Shown: piece by piece, positions 12,732-22,659 of the stretch
How the letters are laid out: each line of letters opens with the position of its first letter
How positions within the stretch are numbered: the stretch's first letter is position 1
Assembly (NCBI GenBank): GCA_001600095.1
Contig: BCIX01000004.1
Location: 1,058,586 to 1,122,585 of the forward strand
Source of the DNA: Bullera alba
Lineage: Eukaryota > Basidiomycota > Tremellomycetes > Tremellales > Bulleraceae
Direction: 5' to 3'
DNA length: 64,000 nt
Made by a program: the position numbers and the translations under genes
Notes under the pieces: model-generated
What the model was told of the DNA's origin: nothing
Seen by the model: only the letters and a program-made list of their open reading frames with translations
Database searches by the model: none

Positions 12732-14395
12732 CTAGCTGTGAGCCGGGTTCTTGAGCGCAAGAAGCTTAACTTCTCGTTCACGCTAGAGAGATACGTCAAT
12801 TGCGTCATGTTTCAAATCGACAATCGACTCACGTCATCAGCGGCCTTTTGACCTCGCAAGTCGTCCAATTCTTGGGTCTTCTCGGCGACTTGGGCGGTGA
12901 GACCGGCAGCGTGGTCTCTTCGCTCCTCGTAGTCGTTTTCGGCGTTTCGGAGGTCACCCTCGACCTTTTCGTACCTCTCCTTCTCCTTGAGGAATCGGAG
13001 TCTGGCCCTGTGCTCCTTGGAGATCCACTTGGACAGCCTGGACTGGGACTTTCGCTCCGCGTGGGCGGCCTCTCGCTGGAGCTTGTTGAGTCGCTCGAGC
13101 TCCTTGATCGAGCCCTTGACGGCAGCGTGCTCGGCCTTGCCCTCGGACTTGATGATCTTGGCGAGTCGAGCAGCATCCTTCTTCTCCATGGTGGAGAGTC
13201 GTCGGAGAGTGGCGTCGTCGAGAATCCTCTCGCTGAGCTCGGCTCGGGTGTGAATGTCGTCTCGGCCGAGAACCTCTTCTGGCTGAGTACCAATGGAAGC
13301 TCCGGCACCTCGACCGAAGGCGCCTCGTCGGCTACCGACTGTGCCGCCGTTGGCGGCTCGGGAGAGGGTTCCGTTTCGGCCTTGGGTGTTGGCTCGGCTG
13401 AGCACAGTGCCGCTTCGTCCGAGAACACCGGATCGGTCGTTGCCGTCGTATCGGCTCTCCCGTCCGTCCTCGATGACAGACATCAGGTTGGGCTGCGGTC
13501 GGTGTCCGAATGGAGAAGTGGGTCTGGGGCTGACAGACCTCTGCTGCTGTTGGTTGTAGTCGTCGTTTCGTCGGGCTCCGTTGTCCACAAGGGACACTCG
13601 GTTCTGCATCTCTCGCTGTCGCTCGGGGGAGATGACTGATCCGGGCTGGAGGTCGCCGTTGGGCTGCTGAGACTGTCGTCGAATAGAGTTGGCCTTGACG
13701 GATCCGGCTCTCGATGGGGATCGGACCGAGGGGGCCTTTTGAGCGATCACTGGAGAGACGGGCTCTCTGTAAGACTCGGCCTTGGTGGAAGCGGCTCGCT
13801 TGACAGATGGCGCCTTGACGGAAGGAGCGCGGACAGAAGGAGCGGCCTGGACGGGAGCCGGAATGACACCGGCAGCCATGACAGAGGGAGCTCTCGAGAC
13901 CGATCTGACCGATCCAGCGACGGATTGTCGCTTGTTGACGTTGTTGTCTTCGAGCTCGGGCTCGTAGGTGGTGACGATGGGGATCGATCGGGCGTACGAC
14001 CTGGAGGGCTCTTTCATCCTGCAGAAAGTCAGTACTGATACTGAGTCAGGCCAGATTACTCACGTTGGCCTCGTGTTGGAGGTCCTGATAGAAGCAGTCT
14101 CGCCAATGGTACCGTTCTCGTGTTCATACTCCTCGCGCAGCTCATTCTCGGAGTATGGGTGGCCGAGGTCGGTTGGCTTGTTCGAGTCGACGGCGTCTTC
14201 GTGCTCGGTGACAGGGAGACCGTTGACATCCCTGACGATTCCGTGGTCGTTGTCGATGGCTAGACCGTTGGAAAGACCGTTCGCGTGGTCGTGCTCGAGC
14301 TCCTGCTCGTGAAGCCCAAGCTTTTCAGTCTGGGCGACGAGACCGGCGTCTCGCTGGTCCTCCTGATAAGCGGGAACCTCTTGTGTGGTGGCCAT
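12732..14395 (-). CDS. Coiled-coil protein related to basidiomycete 'DNA-binding protein Ncp1'
   Basis: About 522 aa in three exons (14395-14064, 14018-12833, 12782-12732). The N-terminal third is acidic and disordered. A central basic Ser/Pro/Arg stretch holds repeated APSV(R/K) units (around residues 140-190). The C-terminal third is a long charged helix with MEKKDAARLAKIIKSEGKAE, then ERLNKLQREAAHAERK and RLRFLKEKERYEKVEGD. Proteins with this layout are annotated Ncp1 in Cryptococcus and relatives; the match is from memory and function is not known to me. Without the last intron the frame would stop at 12812; splicing yields the tail REREVKLLALKNPAHS. The start is the first ATG in frame (MATTQEVPAYQ); the frame is open further upstream but has no ATG. 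Confidence 0.72.
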
Positions 14396-15320
14396 GTCGT
14401 TGGAAGGAGCGCTGTTCTGTGGGTAGATGACCGGTAGATAAGACGATCTGACCTCTGACGAAGGTGCTCCTGGGGTGGTAGGGGAGGACGGCGTGGATGA
14501 AATCGGTGACAAGACGTCTGTTCCGTTCTGACTTTCGGTCGAAGCGGGTGTGCCGTCTTCCGTGGTTACTTTCCGCTCAGAGGGGAATACGGCTTTGATG
14601 ACAGGCCGTGTCAAGAGGCCCACGAGGCCGAGTTGGACTGCTGTGGAAGCCGTGTTGGGCGGTAGCCTGCTGAGAGTATCCTCTCAGTAGGGGCTTGGCT
14701 GCGGGAGTGTGATGTGGTGATTGGTCTGGCTGCTGTTAGCTGCTGACCGGTGCGAGTTGATCTTCGAAGGATCGAATGGGAGTTGCTTGCAGGTTGTAAT
14801 GTGAGGAAGAGGAGAAAAAGAGGGGGAAAATGTCGGGGGAGCTGGGTTATAAGACCTACGTACCTATTGCCTGTCCTCGGGGGGTTCTACTGCTGCTTGT
14901 GGTCGATGACAAGGCTGCCAAAAGTGGTGAAATAGGTCCACTCGTAATCGAATGATCTCAATCTGGTAATGTTACCCGAAACAGGAAAGGAGAGAGAGCG
15001 AACCCGCAGCCAATTGCAGCTCGGCACCAATGACGTATTGCTTAGCGCTCAAATGCCGGAAGGGAAAGTGGGGTCCATCACGGGTGAAACCTTATCAAGG
15101 GGGAATTAGCCGAGATACAAAGCCACGTCATGCAGATCCTCCTCCACCTATCGAGTTCACTATGTACTAACTGCTCGCCGTGCTCGCTGCTAGCAGCTCG
15201 TAGGGTTGTCGTAGAGCGGTACGTCCTTTGCGAAGCTGCGGTGCGACAAGGTCAGCAACTCGAGCCACTGGAGCTTACAGTCAACAATCTAGCCAAGGAC
15301 ACAGATCAAGGGAACCCAGG
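14396..15320. other. Intergenic region between divergent Ncp1-like and SPC1 genes
   Basis: 925 bp with both promoters. It contains a purine-rich patch near 14800-14840. I see no convincing exon, RNA gene or repeat. Confidence 0.5.
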
Positions 15321-15745
15321 ATGGATTACCTCCCGGCGAGTGTCCACAAGTGGATCGAAGGGTCAATAGTGAGCGCACTCTCGCTGTCCGGCCATACAGC
15401 ATCACTGACGTGCTGGCAGGACCCTCATTCTCAGCAGCTTATCGAGACTTACTCGCAGACCTACTTGATAGTAGTGACAGTGAGTTTCAGCTCTAAGATA
15501 GACACGGATCGTACTGACACAACACTCTAGATCGTAGCCTTCCTGATATCTTACACCACGGGCTCGGTGTTGCTCTCGCTAGAGGTGTTCCTAGCGGCAT
15601 TGGTGGTCCTACTTCTGGTGAGCTTGGATGATACTCCTTGGTGAGGAATCGCATACTGAGAGATGCCATTCCACAGGTCACGGTCCCCCCTTGGTCGATG
15701 TACCAGCGCAGACGGGTCAAGTTCCTCCCCGTTCGGAAAAGTTAG
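15321..15745 (+). CDS. SPC1: Signal peptidase complex subunit 1 (SPC12 family)
   Basis: Small ER-membrane subunit of the signal peptidase complex, which trims signal peptides from secretory proteins. Four exons (15321-15368, 15420-15479, 15531-15617, 15677-15745) give 87 aa, the usual size for the family. The layout is typical: a short cytosolic head MDYLPASVHKWIEG, a helix with QQLIETYSQ, two adjacent membrane segments (TYLIVVTIVAFLISYTTG and VLLSLEVFLAALVVLLLV), then the family hallmark VPPWSMYQRRRVKFLPV, corresponding to VPPWP-x-(Y/F)-x-R-x-P-x-K-W. All intron phases keep the frame. Only the spliced product reveals the identity, because each exon is under 90 nt. Confidence 0.9.
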
Positions 15746-16076
15746 ATGGGTGTTGAAGTTTCTGGAATAAGGCTCTGCGTTGTACAATATAACGATCCCT
15801 CGTCATGAATGTCACGAGCTCTCTACACAGGCCATCCTTGCCGTCCATATGGACCGCCGGTTCCCTTTGCCGGATGTAGATCCAAAGCTGATATCGCGTC
15901 GCTTTGGTCGCGTGTAAAATCAACATTGCAATTCCGAAATCCTCTGTCCTCGATCTCAACATCTAACATCGAAAGTCAAAACACCATTTTGCCGGACTGA
16001 GCAAGTCGGAGATACCATGTTGATCGGGCCGTGATCCCATACAGTGACGATCATCATCATCTACGACCCCGCGAAC
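15746..16076. other. Intergenic region
   Basis: 331 bp between SPC1 and the SET gene. It is AT-richer than its surroundings and presumably holds the SPC1 3' end and SET gene promoter. Nothing else is seen. Confidence 0.5.
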
Positions 16077-17789
16077 ATGTTTGAAGACTGGCCTGCGCCA
16101 TCAGTCGAGGTTCTCGAAGCTTGGTGTGCGGATCATGGCATCAAGCACTCTCGGGGACTGCAAGTAACGGAGATGGAGGGCGGAGGATGGAAGATCCTCG
16201 CTGGGCGAGATTACACACTGGGAGAATATCGTGGGTCCCTCCTCATTACCATGCATTCATTGACTGACCTCTTTAGTCGTTCAGATACCCAAATCGGCCA
16301 TTCTATCCCTACGCACGTCCTCACTACCCAAGCTGGCTTCGAAATCCACCGATGAGGCTAAGGAGGTTCAGCCGTTGTGGTACCTCGCCCTAGCACTGTT
16401 ACACGAGATACGACTCGGTCGACAGTCTACATTCTGGGGATACATCCAGATCCTACCTAGGAAACATATACCCTTACCCGTGTTATGGCCCGTGAAGGAG
16501 ATCGGACAGGAAGATGGCCGGTTAGGCATCCGTTGGCTCGCTGGAACAGAAGCACAGAGGGATCTGGACCGGAAAGCCAGCGAAGGTCAGGCTCTTGTGA
16601 GTGGAGTTGATCTATCTACCGAGAGTAGACCCATTGACTCTTGATTAGGCCGACCTCGAGCGATTCTTCAACACCTATCGATCGCAGGTCCCCTGCAACA
16701 CCTTGGAACAAGGTCTACCTACCTTCCTGGAATTCCTACACGCCTACTCCCTGGTCTGCACGAGAGCGTTCGTCATCGACTTGTACCACACTATCGCTTT
16801 ATGCCCCTTTGCCGACCTGCTAAACCACTCGACCACATCCCCGCACACCTCCCTCGCCGCAGACGACTTTGTCTGTCATATCTGTGGCTCATTACCCTCT
16901 TGCGAGCACGACATACTCGATAGCGGAGGCTATCCATATAGACTGGAGTCGCTGCCAAAGCACGAGCGGAATAGGATCGAATCAGAGCCCGACTACGTGG
17001 AGATGCGAATGGAGAGCACTGTGCGGAAAGGTGAACAGGTGTTCAACTCGTACGGCGACTCGATGAACGATGGGCGGTTGTTGGTGGAATGGGGATTCGT
17101 CGAGGAGGATTCAGCCGGAGGAGACCTTACGTTCGACCTCGAAGCGGATCTGGGTGGAGATACCGCCGCGAGCGAAGTATGGGGACAGTTGGACGCAGAA
17201 GGCATATTAGACGACGAAGCACCTGATCCGGGGGATCAGAATGGCGACCAGGAGGACAGATTGATCAATTCGAATTCTGGTGGATCTGCGCCCTTCCGCC
17301 TCAACCAAGACGGACAATTATCTCTCGGCGTCATTGCCCAGGTTCTCTTCACCTTGAAACCGATAGATCCTGAAGGAGAGTCGCCCATGCATCGAGCGGG
17401 CGAATGTCTCAAACTACTGGTGCGAGACTTGGAGAGGGCCTGGGCTTGCGCGCAGGACGACGAGGCGCCGACGGAAACATCACATGACGCCCAAGGAGAG
17501 CATGTCGACCTCTTGGACGAAACTGCTCGAAAGGTGGTTGCCCGAATCGTGGCGGTCCTTGATGCCAGGCTCGCCAGGATGTTCAGAGCGGACCTTGACC
17601 TAGACGAGCTATTCACATTGAGAGACGTGGGTACTTTACTCTACAGGCGATAATGTGTCGAGGTGAAAGCTGACATCAGGTTAGGCATTGACAGAAGATG
17701 AGCCTTTGCAGCGAATGGGAATGACGGTGGCTATCAACGAGAGGAGGCTGTTGGAGTCGACGAGGGAGAAGTGGACAGCGTTGAAGTGA
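16077..17789 (+). CDS. SET-domain protein lysine methyltransferase (SETD6/RKM-like)
   Basis: Predicted SAM-dependent lysine methyltransferase of the class that modifies ribosomal proteins or other non-histone targets. Four exons; the first intron (about 16231-16276) joins GEY to LVQIPKSAILS, and the last (about 17626-17684) joins FTLRD to ALTEDEPLQRMG. A split SET domain spans about residues 20-300: an early beta part with VQIPKSA, the inserted helical iSET region (WGYIQILPRKHIPLP), then the catalytic core with PFADLLNHS and GEQVFNSYGD before GRLLVEWGF. Between these is a cysteine-rich insertion VCHICGSLPSCEHD that could bind zinc. The C-terminal half matches a Rubisco-LSMT-like substrate-binding region. 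The start is the ATG MFEDWPAPSVE. The exact substrate is unknown. Confidence 0.83.
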
Positions 17790-18034
17790 CGTTCCTCCAA
17801 GACTGAGCTGTACGCATATACGTTCATGTCATATGTTCTGGCATATGTACTTCTACATCAAAATACCTGCTGCCTACCTCGCCAGGTCTGGTAGGTCGAG
17901 GAGAGCTTATATATTGTACAAGCTTCGTCAAATGGTATATGACTCGTCTCGAGTCTCTGTGAGTCTGTTGTGTCCAGCACACATGACCTGGTCCCCTCCA
18001 TCCTGGCCACGACTCGCCTCCAACCTCGTGGCTA
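17790..18034. other. Convergent intergenic region
   Basis: 245 bp between the stop codons of the SET gene and the RING/SWIM gene; it serves both 3' ends. No further feature is seen. Confidence 0.5.
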
Positions 18035-20209
18035 TCAATAATCGTCGTAGCGACTTTCGTACATGCTCCTCCCGCGCATAGGACCCCAGTAGTACGAGCT
18101 GAGGCATCGTCAGTGCCTCTGCCCGCTGGTTCTCCTATCTGGTTCCCTGTGTCCACTCACCTGGTATCTCGCTTTCGACTGATGCCCACCACATCTGCCA
18201 TGTTCATGCTAAAGAAGCGTAAGCGATGACTTCCCGGCAACGTTCTTCCTTGGCCAGCCTTGTAACTCACTACGAGCTCGAGGGTTGACTTGCTCCAAAT
18301 CTTCCCTTGCCCTTAGCCGCCTTCAGACCGGCGGTCGGCCAGGGCGTTCGACACCACACACAAGTGACTGCATCTCCCTTCCTGGTCTGTAGAACGACAC
18401 AGTTAGTGACCTGCACTTTGATGCCGGTGGCAGTCGATTGAATATGTCTAGCGACTTACAGCAGTAGCCACCCATTGGTCAAAGCATTCCTTGTGCAATG
18501 CTGCAAGGTCATTCAGCAGTGTAACACAGTGGATGCGCTTGAACGATACTCACGCTTTCCACAACCAGCGATGGACTCGTCGAAGATCAATCTTCCCCTT
18601 TTCTCGTCTGCTTCCGACATCTCGTCATAGCACCTATCCGGTGTTAGCGGAGGCTAGAGGTCTCTTCCTCGGCTGACACTCACACTGGGCAGTCTTCTCC
18701 AATCGCGTCCATCTTCTTATTGCCCCCGACTTTCGCGACAGCCCCAGTGGTAGGACCTGCCTGCCCCGAAGCTTGGAGATACGCTTGTCTGAGATCCGCA
18801 GAGACCGTCTCGCTGCCCGCTCCTGGACCTGGCGCCGAGGCGAATATGCTCTCCAGCTCGTTCGTCTGTAATTATGGTCAGCTAGTGTATCGTATAGGAA
18901 AAAAATAGCTTACCAAGAGACCTTTCTGATACCACAAGAATTGATCCTCTGGAACTTTCAAGACCTTCAAGCTGTATTGTTGTCAGCTCTGAAGGCGAGG
19001 GTTTTGAATGGTAGGACCTCACAAGACAAAGAGTATATGTTTGCACGGAACATTGCCCTTGAGGCAGTCCGGGCAATCGCATTGCGGTTTGAACGATATA
19101 ATCACAGTCTGAGGATATACGGTCAGCTCATTCAATCCCATGAGAGTACTCACATATATGTTGCCTGTCGATCCAAGCTGTGATACATGAGGATGAGCGG
19201 AGGACAATGTGCGGTCTCATGACCGACTGACCACCTTGAACTGCTCCATTGGAGCATCGGGGACAAGCTTCTGCCTGTCGACCAGGAACTGCGGGCGGCT
19301 TTAGCTTTATGACACTCCAAAATAATCTTCGTACCATTCGCTGTGACCTGACTCTATGGACTGCTCATCATCAGCTGAGCCCCAGCCCGACCAGTAACTT
19401 TACTACTCACCTCGATCCATGATGTTCTTGGGGCACCTTCAATCTGATCAGCTTCGGCCTTCCCGGTCAGTAGATCTGGATCAGACAGCTCACGTGGCCC
19501 TTAACCTTCTCGAGCATCAGCACATGTGTTCGGTCGCCATCTTTGTCTAGACTCACCTCGCAAGCCTTTTCTCCTCTGGTGGTCCGGCATCCGCCTTGCG
19601 AGCACGCTTCCTCTTTGGCACCTCGGGCTCCTCCTCGAAGTATTCCTCATAGGTGGTAGGTATATCTGGCCTTCCGATATGTGCCGTGTCACAGTGATTG
19701 ACCGTGTCATAATGGTTGACCGTGTCATAGTGATTGACGAGAGGCGTGCTACTGTATTGCGATGGACCCGCTTGAGTGTGAGTGTGATGAGGCTGGTCGT
19801 ACGACGGCTTGACGTCGAGGTATCGTTCAGCCGCAAGTGGTACCCTTTCCTCTCCTCTGCTTTGAAGCATCCTCTGCCTTCTGATACTGGACACATCCTG
19901 AGCGACGAGTGATTCCACAGGTTGCGATGGTCCCGCATGGGTATGATGCAGCTGATCGAAAGATGGCTTGATGTCGAGGTTGCGTTCCATCGTCGGCAGT
20001 GCTCTCGAATAGCTCGATATCCGAGCCGCCACTTCCCTTCCCGGCTCGAGCTTGACCTCGTGCTCGGTCTTCACCACCAGGCCGTTTGCCGCCCGCTTCC
20101 CCCTAACAGGGGGTACGGCTGCTTCGTTATCGCCCTCTTCCTGCTTCACCATTACTCCTCCATAAGCCAAGTCTCCAGTCGATTGGAGTGTGGTCTTCTT
20201 GGGTCTCAT
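18035..20209 (-). CDS. SWIM zinc-finger + RING-finger protein (putative E3 ubiquitin ligase)
   Basis: Many-exon gene. The N-terminal about 220 residues are disordered and basic/acidic, with two copies of an ER(N/Y)LD(I/V)KPS(F/Y)DQ motif, a NHYDT tandem repeat, and a nuclear-localisation-like KRKRARK. Splicing then gives a compact domain with a SWIM motif (CDCPDCLKGNVPCKH: CxC then CxH) and, about 90 residues later, a RING-type finger (CPVCYDEM, CGKALHKECFDQW, CVWCRTPW). The tail is SYYWGPMRGRSMYESRYDDY. SWIM-RING pairs occur in ZSWIM2/MEX-type ubiquitin ligases, so ubiquitin transfer is a reasonable inference; the substrate is unknown. The start is ATG at 20209 (MRPKKTTLQ); the terminal exon was set by splicing to SRYDDY-stop. 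Confidence 0.82.
19683..19736 (-). repeat. 18-bp tandem repeat x3 in coding sequence
   Basis: Three near-identical 18-nt units (19683-19700, 19701-19718, 19719-19736) with the core CCGTGTCA on the plus strand. On the coding strand they give VNHYDT, VNHYDT and NHCDT-type units. Being a multiple of three, the repeat can change copy number without breaking the frame. Confidence 0.9.
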
Positions 20210-20623
20210 ACTCCGTTGTTGCTTGGGTGTTGATCCTCCCTGTGGATCAAGGCAGTTGCCTGCAGTAGAAGAGAGCCGTTAAGGTGCGATACTCGGTGAA
20301 CAAGATCTTTGGAGTCGGGTTGATGATGAGAACAACGTAGGAAGCCTCGAGGAAGCAAGTTATCTTGCGGGTGCGATCCGCTCACCTCCACTTCTGAAAC
20401 GCAGGCCGAACGAGAACGCCCGCCCACGTGGCCCAGAGCATGTTCTGCGCACTGGTCGCTCGCGATGCATTGAGAAGGAACATGAGACATGCGTATGATA
20501 GGCAGCTAGTGGCTAGATATGCTTGAGATATGGCCTTTCCACTACCACGATTGGCTTGATGCTATGGCAAATATTGTTGGCATTTCAAGTTTCAATAGGT
20601 AGAAGACTCACTTCATGCGGTGT
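20210..20623. other. Intergenic region upstream of SWIM-RING gene
   Basis: 414 bp between two minus-strand genes. A short minus-strand ATG frame (20490-20206) has no recognisable product and does not join in frame to the downstream gene, so I treat the stretch as promoter/UTR. Confidence 0.4.
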
Positions 20624-21988
20624 TCACTTAAGCATCGTCTTGTAGTGGTCTCCACCTCGAGTATGGGCACCTCGCACCCTATCATCTTGGACATTGGCTG
20701 ACGTCTTGAAGACCTCCTGGCTGGCCATTGGGACTGCAGCCAGAGTGGGCGTCTTGACCCAATCCAGTGATCCGTCCATCATGCTCTTCGCCAAAGCGGT
20801 ATTCTGGGCGTCGGCCTCAAGTTGTCAGTGCGGGTCAGACGGGATTGCCTACCTTGAGCCTCCTTGGCTCCCCCTTCCACGTCTTAACGCCGCCAATGAT
20901 AGCCATTACGGCGGGGTACACCTTGTCGTACTTGTTCTCAGGGAGGAGATGTCCGAGGGGATGGGCCATCACCTCTGGACTTCCTGGAGGCAGGATGAGA
21001 GACATGGTGGCTAGCCATCCTAGCTCTGGACGAGGATCAGCTCTAAAACCGAATGTTAAATAGCTGGAATTGACGCACGCTCGTTATCCTCGTCGATGAC
21101 TAGCCTCTCGTAGGCCCACTTGATCATCGGTTGAAGCTCGGGGGACATGGCGTGAATCTCTTGATTCCAAACTCGAGCCGGGTGTTCCCTAGCCATGGAG
21201 GGCATGTCGGCTTCGTAGATGGGTCTTACGTCCTGGACGATTTCATCATCGGGAGGAGGATTAGGGAGGACCGGAGCGGCAGCTGCTCGAGCGAGGTTGG
21301 TGTCGACAACCGTAGTCTGGCTTGATCGAGGTGCATCTTCTGTGTTGACCTGCTTGGGGATGACCTCGACCTCTTCGTCGGTGTCGACGAGGTGCAACTT
21401 GCGGCGTTTCGCTCCTCCTTCTTCGTACAATTCACGGTCCGAATTCAGTTCCTCCATATCGAGAACATCAGTCAATTCAGACATGATGGCTCTTGCCGCT
21501 CGAGCGTTATTGGCCTTCTTGTGCGGGATGATGCTGTTGTCTTGGGGGGATCTTGCAGCTTGTCGATGGGACTCTCGAGACCCCTTGTAGCCCGTTCTCC
21601 CAGCTCGAGGGGGTTGAGGGGGTCGATTGGAGGGTGGCCACAGTGCTGGAGGAGAAATGTCGTTGAGGCGAATTGCCGGGTAGCGGGGAGTGGGCCTTGC
21701 AGTGATTGGCGGATCTTCTTTAATGAAGCTGGGCGAAGAAGAACTGGCATCTTGCTCGAATGGTACTACAGATCGCTTGATGGTCTCTGTGACATGTTTG
21801 TTCGCCTTGAGGGTCTGGCTACCTTGGACTTCTTCTTCTTCGACCTTGAAGCTAGCGGTGTGAGGGTTGTGAGCATGAACGCCACTTCCGACGTTACTGC
21901 TTGCTTCTTCGTGGCCATCGATTTCGCTTCTGGAACGTTTGGCCATCTTTCTGTAGGCGTCGCGAATATTGATGGCGTCGGTGTTCAT
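20624..21988 (-). CDS. Hypothetical protein, unrecognised
   Basis: About 420 aa in three exons. Exon 1 (21988-21079) encodes a disordered, probably nuclear protein: KRSRSEIDG near the start, poly-acidic VEEEEV, Pro-rich PPSNRPPQPPRAGRTG, and a basic GGAKRRKLHLVDTDEE stretch. The more ordered C-terminal part begins at ELQPMIKWAYERLVIDED and runs through exon 2 (LGWLATMSLILPPG, LLPENKYDKVYPAVMAIIGGVKTW) into exon 3 (SLDWVKTPTLAAVPM, ending YKTMLK). Without splicing at 21078/21041 the frame would stop at 21056. The acceptor used is GAG, the second of two AGs, because the first gives an immediate stop. I cannot name a family. Confidence 0.7.
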
Positions 21989-22659
21989 GTCGTTGACTCA
22001 GTGATGAAGTCGGGAAAGAGAGAGAAGGGGAAGAAGACGAAGAAGGTGAGAAGGAGAGAGGGGAAGTTGCCGGACGGACAAGAAGGCGCCGGAGGAGGAC
22101 CGTGCTGAGAGCGATGGTCTGTGCGTAGACTGCCAGGCTATGTGACACTTTCGCCTTCAGACAACAGTCACACTCGGCATCCCTCATGGAGATTTCGCAA
22201 TCTTCGGCTCGGATTTGTAAGGAACAATGCTGAGATGACGAGGACAGCCGAACGTTGACATCCTGGATCGGGTTTGACGGAGCCATTGACGAGAAACGTC
22301 CGCCGCGTCTTCCGGACTTGTTTGATGTTTCCAACGTTAGCGCGATCATCGTGTTTCATCTTCGCACCGTCGTCCCACTTCGTCCAACCCGCCCGCCCGC
22401 TACAAGAAAGCTCCGAAGCCATGCAGAGTCAGTGCGAGCTGAAGAACAACCCGCTCGAGCTCCGACCCCCTTGATGGGACCCTTTTTACGCTATGACAGT
22501 CACACCGGTGTTTGTGTCGCCGTAGTCTGGACTATGGAAGTCACAGAAGCAAGGTCATGTACAAGTGGGTTCTGTCCATCAGCCTTCTTTAACATTACTG
22601 ACAATTTGCGTCTGAAGTTGCAGAGTGACACAGCGTCATTTGTCGTCAGCACGCATGCC
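21989..22659. promoter_or_regulatory. Divergent promoter with uORF and probable leader intron
   Basis: 671 bp between divergent start codons. On the plus strand there is an 18-codon ATG frame (22421-22474) whose TGA overlaps another ATG (22474) in frame with the methyltransferase. A likely leader intron, 22565-22623 (GTGGGT donor, TACTGAC branch, TTGCAG acceptor), would remove part of that extension, which favours the start at 22660. Confidence 0.5.

Noticed and set aside
14396..14623. N-terminal extension of the Ncp1-like protein upstream of MATTQEVP
   Set aside because: The frame is open, but the upstream start would be GTG; there is no ATG.
20206..20490. Separate small gene or 5' exon of the SWIM-RING gene
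   Set aside because: ATG frame with no motif; splicing at its GTGAGC site does not lead in frame into MRPKKTT.
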